This document shows positions 56,146 through 64,000 of a stretch of DNA of 64,000 bases, piece by piece (position 1 is the first letter of the stretch; the number at the start of each line of letters is the position of its first letter). Below the pieces are notes generated by a model, which searched no databases, was not told the origin of the DNA, and was given only the letters and a program-made list of their open reading frames with translations. The stretch comes from Mesorhizobium sp. M2A.F.Ca.ET.046.03.2.1 (GTDB taxonomy: Bacteria; Pseudomonadota; Alphaproteobacteria; Rhizobiales; Rhizobiaceae). The DNA is taken from contig NZ_CP034449.1 in assembly GCF_003952425.1 (NCBI RefSeq), positions 4,948,001 to 5,012,000 on the forward strand. The letters run 5' to 3'. A program made the position numbers and the translations under genes.

Positions 56146-56952
56146 TTACGCTGGGACCAAGCCACGCACCATACGGAACATCATAGGAAATGACCGGGGT
56201 CCATCGGGCAAGCCAACCAGATACCCAGCACGAACATGCTGTTCGATCGAACCGCGGGCGTCGCCAGAAAGAGCCATCAATGTGGGTGTGGTGCTGCCTG
56301 GGCCGTCGGTGAACGTGGCCCAATAATCGGCGAAGGACGCATACTCGCAATCCACGACAATGGGAATCTCGGTCACGTCGACGAGGCCGATCTTCCGCCA
56401 CAGCGTTGCCTGACCATCAGGCCAGAAGAGCTGACGCCCCGCCCGCATGGATCTCAGCCTTGCGAAGTCGGCCTCAAGCACGGCGCCGGTGTTAATGACG
56501 AGATCGAATGCGGGCATGCCACCAAAGAACTGAGTAACGGCGGACGCGACCACGCCGCCTGGACGGGTCACGCGCTTCATCTCGGCAACTACCTGTTCAA
56601 TTTCCGGGATAACGTCCAGGGCCAGGGTGGAAACTGCCGCATCGAAAGAATTGGCGTCGAACCGCAGTTGCCGGACATCGCCGTGTTCATATGCGATATT
56701 GGGGTGGGATCGTCGACGGCGGGCTCCGTCCAGGTATCCCTCCGATGCGTCAACACCGATCACATGCGCTCCCGCCTCGGCCAGTGCTTTCGACAACACA
56801 CCCGTCCCACATGCTACATCGAGCACGCGACTGCCCGGAGCAACATTGGCACGGGTAAGAAATGGGCTTGCCAGATGTTCGCTCCAGCGCCCTATGAATG
56901 TCTCGTAGACGTCGGGATCGGCCCAATTATATCGTAGTTCTGCGGTTTCCAT
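56146..56952 (-). CDS. Class I SAM-dependent methyltransferase
   Basis: 268 residues. Methyltransf_11/25-type: SAM loop VLDVACGTGVLSKALAEAGA, acidic strand end VIGVDASEGYLDGA, and FDAAVSTLALDVIPEIEQVV with KRVTRPGGVVASAVTQFFGG. No signal peptide. It is unlinked to any pathway gene and sits inside the segment bounded by the two chimeric repeats, facing away from them, so it looks like acquired cargo. Substrate unknown. The 245 bp upstream to the DUF2332 gene hold only promoter-type space. Confidence 0.88.
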   Translation of the reverse strand: METAELRYNWADPDVYETFIGRWSEHLASPFLTRANVAPGSRVLDVACGTGVLSKALAEAGAHVIGVDASEGYLDGARRRRSHPNIAYEHGDVRQLRFDANSFDAAVSTLALDVIPEIEQVVAEMKRVTRPGGVVASAVTQFFGGMPAFDLVINTGAVLEADFARLRSMRAGRQLFWPDGQATLWRKIGLVDVTEIPIVVDCEYASFADYWATFTDGPGSTTPTLMALSGDARGSIEQHVRAGYLVGLPDGPRSFPMMFRMVRGLVPA

Positions 56953-57198
56953 GGCGCCATCCTCCCTTGATCAAGAATGGACATTAACATGGCCATTCAG
57001 GTCGCGCGTATCGCCGTCACGCCGGGCAATCCAGCGGAAGCTTATTAACACTTCTCAGGAAAACACGACATAGCGGCAGCCCCTGGAATCACACTGGCCC
57101 TCCGTCGGCCGGTGCTCCGAGGCATCGCTTGTTTGACTGCCATCACACCCGAAGATCGTGTACTGTGACCAGAAGTCGTAGTCGAGGGATCACCGGAC

Positions 57199-58188
57199 AT
57201 GGATGAGGAGGGCTTGGCTGAGATCTCAGCCCGGTATGTTCACTTCGCCGATACGGAAGCCCACGGCCGTTCGCCGCTCTACGAGGCGTTGGCTCCTGCG
57301 GTTGATGGAGACCGGGAGACACTCGGCTTCCTATCGACCCTCCCGGACACGAAAAGGCAACCGAACCTTCTGCTTGCGGCGGTGCGTCACCTGTTCGGCA
57401 CACCGAAGGGCTGGACCGAGTTTCGTCAGGTGCTCCTGGCCCACCCCGACGCTGTCCGTTCGCTGATGCTCGAGCGTTCGACACAAACCAACGAACCAGG
57501 AAGGTGCGCCTCGCTGCTCCCCGTCCTAGCGCGATTGCCGCAGCCGCTGGCGCTCCTCGAGGTCGGAACCTCCGCCGGGCTCTGCCTCATGCCCGACCTC
57601 TATGGCTACGACTACGGCCGCAAGGCGATCCGCCCACCCTCGATGGCCTCGGAGCCGCCTATCTTGCGTTGCTCCGTCAGCGAGACGACCCCATTGCCGA
57701 CGGCCGCGCCGCACGTCGTCTGGCGAGCGGGGCTGGACCTCAGTCCAATCGATGCTTCAGATCCTGCGCAAGTCGCATAGCTTGAGACACTGGTCTGGCC
57801 GGAGCAGACGGAGCGGCTTGCCATTCTGCAGGCGGCAGTGAAGATCGCTGCCACGGTCAAGCCACGGATCGTGAAGGGCGACTTGCGCGGGAGCGAGTTC
57901 GCTCGGCTCTGCAGCGAAGCCCCAAAGGACGCCACCCTTGTCGTCTTTCACACGGCCGTCCTCGACTACATCTCCGAGCCCGCAGACAGGGAGGCTTTCG
58001 CCGGGCAGGCGATGCGTCACGCTCCATATTGGGTATCGAACGAGTTCCCCCGCGCATTCCCGTCCATCGCCACGCGCGCAGGAACAAGCTGGCCACCCGG
58101 GCGCTTCCTCCTCTCTGTGAACCGCACTCCTGTCGCCTGGACCGACCCGCATGGAGCTTCGCTCGCATGGATCGCGGATGAGGCCTAG
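57199..58188 (+). pseudogene. DUF2332 family protein interrupted by an in-frame TAG
   Basis: One frame runs for 330 codons with a single TAG at codon 194 (57778-57780). Before it: EISARYVHFADTEAHGRSPL, LLLAAVRHLFGTPKGWTEFR, and the conserved LLEVGTSAGLCLMPDLYGYD. After it, same frame: LETLVWPEQTERLAILQAAV, DATLVVFHTAVLDYISEPAD and a normal C-terminus. In relatives a Trp is usual just before LE-LVWPEQ (my recollection), so TGG to TAG is the likely change. The family may have a methyltransferase-like fold but its role is unknown. It lies in the same repeat-bounded segment as the methyltransferase. Confidence 0.8.
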
Positions 58189-58394
58189 GGGCACGGCCGA
58201 TGCAGAGCATTTCGCCAACGCTTGCTCAGGACGGGCCTCCCGAATGAGGGGGATGTCCGGCCCTGCCTTCGATTGCAGACGTTGGCCGACCTCGCCTCGA
58301 ATTTCCACAAATGGCGCAACTTCGATTTGTCCATTCCTCACCGCGTCGTCCGCTTTCAGGAAGCAGAAACAGCCGTCTCTATGGCCGACATGCG

Positions 58395-59140
58395 GGCGCC
58401 ACGCTGCCGGCGAAATCGGATCTGCTTGTGGGTCGGATCGCCACTCGGCAGATCAGCTATGCAGATGGAGCGTTCTGGGACACTTCTTTGGAAAGGGCAC
58501 GCCCTTGGTGGTGAATCTCTGTCCTCTGCCGATCGGGCGCACCGGGCGCTTCGTGGCGGCGGCCTTGCCGGTGCCGGGCGGCTGGTGAGCGGGCACGAGC
58601 TGATCGGGGCGGGGACCGATCAGGTCGGCGCGGCCCAGGCCGGATTGCACAATATCGAGACGAGGCTCCTGGCCGGCGAGACGGCTGAATCAAGCGCCAC
58701 AAGGGTGGTTTCGATCGCGTGCTGGTCGACGCGCCATGCAGCGGCACCGTCACCTGGCGACGCAATCCCGACGCGCGCTGGCGCGCACGGGAGGAACAGG
58801 GTCTGGACAAGCTTGTGTCGTTGCAGGCCCGGATCCTGGCGAGCGCGGCACGCCTGGTGAAGCCCGGTGGACGGGTGGTCTACGCTACATGCTCCATGCT
58901 GCCCGAGGAAAATGAGGACCAGGTGGCCGCTTTCCTGGCGGCGTGTCCAGTCTTTCGTGTTGTGCCGCTTAATGAGGCCGCGCCGCAGCTGGCGAACTCA
59001 TCTCATCCGGACTATCTGTCGCTGACGCCCGCGCGCAACGATACGGCTTCTTTGCCGCCGTCATGCAGCGAGAAGGCGCGCTCACGGGCCGGGCCACCAT
59101 AGCCATTCGCGAACCACTTTTTTGAATGACCCGAATGGGC
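58395..59140 (+). repeat. Chimeric repeat copy 2 (ygiQ 3' end joined to rsmB 3' part)
   Basis: Same structure as copy 1: 58395-58637 matches the ygiQ 3' end and its flank, 58636-59140 matches the rsmB 3' part and its flank, with the same junction. It differs from copy 1 by many substitutions and small indels. It starts ~205 bp after the DUF2332 stop. A shared CCGACAT just before GGCGCCA in copy 2 and the native ygiQ flank suggests the homology extends a few bases further left there. Confidence 0.88.
58636..59103 (+). pseudogene. RsmB-type methyltransferase 3' fragment, copy 2, degraded
   Basis: Same fragment as copy 1 but broken: near 58682 an eight-base stretch of the parent (ATCGGTGG) is replaced by CTGA, shifting the frame, and near 59043 four bases (CGAC-type) are missing ahead of GGCTTCTTTGCC. 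The catalytic-loop sequence is altered to APCSGTVTWRR. Certainly non-functional. Confidence 0.82.
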
Positions 59141-59216
59141 CGGAAGCTGACGGCTGCTTCGAGGCACGAATTAGCGGCAATGGACAGCGCCGCGCTGGCA
59201 ACCGCCGGAATAGTAC

Positions 59217-59717
59217 TCAGCCATCACGCCTCCTCACCACCCACGAGGTGGTATCGTGATCAGGGTGCTGGTTGTTGCTCTCCTTGATCGCCGCGGCCCA
59301 GTCGGCTCCGTTATTTTCGGTAGCACCGGTGTTTTCTATGCCCGTGATCGTATCGAACCACGCCACCATGTTCTCGGTGCAGGTACTGGCAAGCGGCGGG
59401 AAGGCGTGCGGATCGTCAAGCGAACCAATCATCAGGTTGGTGCGACCGTTTTCGAGGTGGTGGAAGAACAATGGCGTGCCGCAATTGGCGCAGAAGCCGC
59501 GCTCGACAAGCTCCGAGCTCTTCCAGACGCTCGGCTTGCCGCGTGTCCAGGTGAGCGCCTCATCGGGCGCGGCGACGAGCGCGGCAAAGATGTTGCCCGA
59601 GGCTTTCTGGCACATGCGGCAATGGCAGAGATGCGAGTTGTCGAGCATAGCGCTTGCGTGGTAGCGCACGGCACCGCACTGGCAGCCGCCGCTCATCTCC
59701 ATCTCGATGCGTTTCAT
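59217..59717 (-). CDS. GFA-family (glutathione-dependent formaldehyde-activating enzyme-like) protein
   Basis: 166 residues. Zinc-binding GFA/CENP-V fold with the expected cysteines: GGCQCGAVRYHASA, CHCRMCQKASGNIFAALVAA, and RGFCANCGTPLFFHHLENGR, then MIGSLDDPHAFPPLAS. Starts at MKRIEMEM or three codons later at MSGG. Function of most family members is unproven. Lies between chimeric copy 2 and the native ygiQ end, so it is probably cargo like its neighbours. Confidence 0.88.
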   Translation of the reverse strand: MKRIEMEMSGGCQCGAVRYHASAMLDNSHLCHCRMCQKASGNIFAALVAAPDEALTWTRGKPSVWKSSELVERGFCANCGTPLFFHHLENGRTNLMIGSLDDPHAFPPLASTCTENMVAWFDTITGIENTGATENNGADWAAAIKESNNQHPDHDTTSWVVRRRDG

Positions 59718-59719
59718 TT

Positions 59720-60021
59720 TTTCTCCTCCTTCAAGAGGCGGGTTTGGGCTTAATGTCTTTCAGGTATTCGTGTTTGATAGTCCAGCCTCGCAAGAGCCGA
59801 TCTCATTCTGGTGTTAGCGGGTGTGATTTGTCGGCCCAAAAGAATGGACCCGATCACGCCTTCCCGGTCGTCTGCCAATGACTTCCGCTTCAACCGCCGT
59901 TAAGCGGTGGCCGAAGCTCGCAGAGACTGTCCAGTGGGTCCTCAGCTGCGAAGTACCGGTGCGGGCGCTGGCGAAGTCCGCTTTTGAAAGCTGCTCAACG
60001 TAGCTTAAACGTCCGACATAA
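59720..60021. other. Gap between the GFA gene and the ygiQ flank
   Basis: About 300 bp without a protein-like frame or clear hairpin. The GFA promoter should lie at its left end. Confidence 0.35.
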
Positions 60022-60105
60022 GGCGCCAAGCTGCCGGCGAAATCGGATCTGCTTGTGCTCGGATCGCCGCCCGGCAGATCAGCTATGCTGACGGAGCGTC
60101 ACGGC

Positions 60106-62139
<2,034 letters not shown>

Positions 62140-62199
62140 CGGCCGACGTATAGGCCGCCGCCAAGGCGAATTCAATTAAGCTCGATCTTGGGCTCCGGA

Positions 62200-62370
62200 A
62201 ATGCATTGGGACGATGGAGCGCGCCCGCTTATGGGTTGCGTCGAGCAGGGCCTCAAAACCCGAAAGGCCGGGCGCCGCAGCAGGAGCGCGTAATTCCACC
62301 AAGAGAATGGAGGTCTTGGTTACCACGCCCATCAGCACAACCAGGCCAATTACCACGGGCATTGGAGAAG
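62200..62370 (-). pseudogene. RND efflux transporter remnant
   Basis: The minus strand encodes PMPVVIGLVVLMGVVTKTSI LLVEL followed by a segment like EALLDATHKRARSIVPM. This matches the TM10-11 region of HAE1 transporters (compare GLIVLIGLAAKNAILIVEF in the intact gene at 54.7 kb). Nothing else of the ~1050-residue protein is present. It fills the gap between ygiQ and the L,D-transpeptidase gene. Confidence 0.65.
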
Positions 62371-62489
62371 CTGGTGCCTGCCACCACTGGAGGCAGTCGT
62401 GCTCCACGGCAAACTGCAGCATTTTCCACTTTGAGGCGAAATAGTTCTCAACTATGGTCTTGCTAGGCTTAAGGCATGGGGGATTGCCG

Positions 62490-63149
62490 ATGGTTCTATC
62501 ACGCAGGGGTGTCGTGATCGGCGGCCTGGCGCTGGTCGCGGTCGGTGCAACCGGCAATATTGTTCAAGCCGCGACCGCGAAATCCTTTTTCGCCGGCACC
62601 GCCATCGACAACAATTTCGTCTATCGAAAGACCAACTTCGCCAAGATAGACAAGAGATGGCATCGCCAGATCGTCAAGTATTTCAGCAGCGAGCCGGTCG
62701 GCACCGTCGTGGTCGATACCCGCCACCACTTCCTCTACCTCATCATGGAAAACAAGACCGCCATCCGCTACGGCGTCGGCGTCGGCAAGGAAGGCTTCAA
62801 ATGGTACGGTCGCGCGACGATCGAGCGCCGCGCGCTATGGCCGCAATGGGTCCCGCCGCCCGAAATGCGTAAGCGCAGGCCGGAACTGCCGGACATGATC
62901 GCAGGCGGCGCGTCCAACAATCCGCTCGGGCCACGCGCGCTCTATCTGTACCGCGACGGCGCCGACATCGGCTACCGCCTGCACGGTACGCTGGAGCCAT
63001 GGAGCATCGGCACCGACGCTTCCAGCGGCTGCATCCGCATGTTCCCGGAAGACATAATCGACCTTTACCAGCGGTGCCCGATCGGCACCGCGGTGGAAGT
63101 CCTGCCGCACATCGCCGACCAGGCGCCCGCTTCCACCTCTGTCGAATGA
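62490..63149 (+). CDS. L,D-transpeptidase (YkuD/ErfK type)
   Basis: 219 residues from the ATG at 62490. A Tat/Sec-like N-terminus (LSRRGVVIGGLALVAVGATG) exports it to the periplasm; the RR pair followed by GVVIGG favours Tat but is not decisive. The YkuD domain covers residues ~70-205: VGTVVVDTRHHFLYLIMENK, then the catalytic HGTLEPWSIGTDASSGCIRM with the Cys nucleophile. Makes 3-3 peptidoglycan cross-links or anchors proteins. Followed nine bases later by an OmpA-like lipoprotein gene, a sensible envelope pair. Confidence 0.92.
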   Translation: MVLSRRGVVIGGLALVAVGATGNIVQAATAKSFFAGTAIDNNFVYRKTNFAKIDKRWHRQIVKYFSSEPVGTVVVDTRHHFLYLIMENKTAIRYGVGVGKEGFKWYGRATIERRALWPQWVPPPEMRKRRPELPDMIAGGASNNPLGPRALYLYRDGADIGYRLHGTLEPWSIGTDASSGCIRMFPEDIIDLYQRCPIGTAVEVLPHIADQAPASTSVE

Positions 63150-63158
63150 TGGCGCCTC

Positions 63159-63671
63159 ATGGACCGCATGATTGAAAACACCCGCCGGCTGCTCGCCGCC
63201 AGCCTACTGGTGCTGACCGCATCCTGCTCGACCAGCAACACGCTGGCCCCTTCCACGCCCGACGTCACCAACGCCGAGATTGCCGCCTTCCAGAACGTGC
63301 AGCCGGGCAGTGAGGAGGATTTTATCCTTAATGTCGGCCGCCGCACCTATTTCACGAAAGGTTCGGCCGCGCTCGATTCTGTCGCCAAGACCACCCTCGA
63401 CACCCAGATCGCCTGGTTAGCAAAGTATCCGCGCTGGCTGCTCAAGCTGCAGGGTTTCGCCGACGATCCCGGCGCAAACGAAACGGCGCTGTCGCAGCAG
63501 CGCGCCGATGCAGTGATGGACTACCTCGCCGCCGGCGGCATAGACCGTAGTCGCATGTGGGCCAAGGGTTACGGCAAGGACAGGCTCGTCCGCGACTGCC
63601 CTGACGCCGCCTGCAGGTCGCAGAACCGCCGCGTTGTGTCTAATTTGCGCGATGAGAGGGACGAGCCGTAG
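63159..63671 (+). CDS. OmpA-family lipoprotein (Pal-like)
   Basis: 170 residues. Lipoprotein signal: RRLLAASLLVLTASCSTSN, with the lipobox LTASC (Cys ~23). The OmpA peptidoglycan-binding domain spans ~60-165: YFTKGSAALDSVAKTTLDTQ, LLKLQGFADDPGANETALSQ, RADAVMDYLAAGGID and CRSQNRRVVSNL. It probably anchors the outer membrane to peptidoglycan. Adjacent to the L,D-transpeptidase in one unit. True pal usually sits in the tol cluster, which is absent here, so this is a paralogue. Confidence 0.9.
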   Translation: MDRMIENTRRLLAASLLVLTASCSTSNTLAPSTPDVTNAEIAAFQNVQPGSEEDFILNVGRRTYFTKGSAALDSVAKTTLDTQIAWLAKYPRWLLKLQGFADDPGANETALSQQRADAVMDYLAAGGIDRSRMWAKGYGKDRLVRDCPDAACRSQNRRVVSNLRDERDEP

Positions 63672-63953
63672 AGGGGGAGTTGTCTCAGGAGATGGGAGCG
63701 GCTGGTCAACGCCATTGCGAAGGGCCATGGCGACCCAACCGTGCTGGGACCGCAATCAACAACGCTGAACGAAGAGCCCAAGAGCATTTTGGCAGGGTTG
63801 CATCGGGTACCCGCTGCGACCGATCGTGCTGCACCCTGCGGTGCTCGCCCGCTACGAGGGGCAACTGAACCAACTTCGGACGGGGCGTGCCAAGGGCATT
63901 GCTTCCTGGCGATTCCGGATGTGCAGGGGCAATGCGTGGCCTGATCGAAACCG
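63672..63953. other. Intergenic stretch without recognisable gene
   Basis: Convergent gap between the OmpA-like gene and a minus-strand gene end. Overlapping short ORFs lack protein-like composition, and I see no clear terminator. Confidence 0.35.
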
Positions 63954-64000
63954 TTACGGTGTTTCGAGATCCTCGAAAACCGGCGCGTTGAAGTCGAAAT
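63954..64000 (-). CDS. C-terminal end of an unidentified gene (partial)
   Basis: Reading into the window on the minus strand gives FDFNAPVFEDLETP and a TAA at 63954-63956. The acidic, hydrophobic mix looks like a real C-terminus, but 14 residues are too few to name a family. Confidence 0.35.
   Translation of the reverse strand, partial: FDFNAPVFEDLETP

Overview
The window reads as chromosomal DNA of a high-GC alphaproteobacterium of the Rhizobiales, most likely Mesorhizobium or a close Phyllobacteriaceae relative. This is an inference from the dense ABC-transporter and LysR/TetR/LuxR/ROK content, the codon use, and imperfect palindromic intergenic repeats at 29.3-29.4 kb that resemble those common in this group. 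I saw no rRNA, tRNA, CRISPR array, transposase or integrase.

Layout. 0-1.4 kb: two overlapping LuxR-type regulators, one cut by the window edge. 1.8-12 kb: a polyamine-type region with a frameshifted acetylpolyamine amidohydrolase, a TetR regulator, a YtcJ-like amidohydrolase, a complete Pot-type ABC transporter and two serine hydrolases. 12-16.7 kb: tex, then a divergent LysR/glutaryl-CoA dehydrogenase pair. 16.8-23.4 kb: a tight operon of transglutaminase-DUF2126, circularly permuted ATP-grasp/alpha-E, and a second transglutaminase. 23.5-29.2 kb: a twice-frameshifted glycosyltransferase, topoisomerase IB, a YCII/ECF42 sigma pair and an ALDH7-type aldehyde dehydrogenase. 29.2-29.5 kb: palindromic repeats and a 30-residue peptide with a lasso-leader-like motif. 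29.6-37.1 kb: a sugar or Amadori-compound ABC transport operon with PfkB kinase and SIS protein, next to a ROK regulator and a near-perfect operator palindrome. 37.1-39.0 kb: two tandem paralogues with two predicted winged helices each. 39.3-43.3 kb: an acetyltransferase, two SDR oxidoreductases and an RsmB-type rRNA methyltransferase.

43.5-50.0 kb is the most unusual functional unit: a 1472-residue hybrid histidine kinase with five tandem GAF domains and two receiver domains, a free-standing Hpt protein, and a receiver domain fused through a HAMP-like linker to a ten-helix EamA/DMT transporter. Together they look like a complete phosphorelay that ends on a membrane transporter and not on a transcription factor. 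An RND efflux pair follows at 50.7-55.1 kb.

55.3-60.3 kb is a mosaic. Two copies of one chimeric segment (the 3' end of ygiQ joined to the 3' end of the RsmB-type gene) alternate with accessory genes (SAM methyltransferase, a DUF2332 gene with a nonsense codon, a GFA-family protein) and stop at the native ygiQ 3' end. The pattern is that of direct-repeat-bounded units stacked at one gene end. The window closes with ygiQ, an RND-transporter remnant, an L,D-transpeptidase and an OmpA-like lipoprotein.
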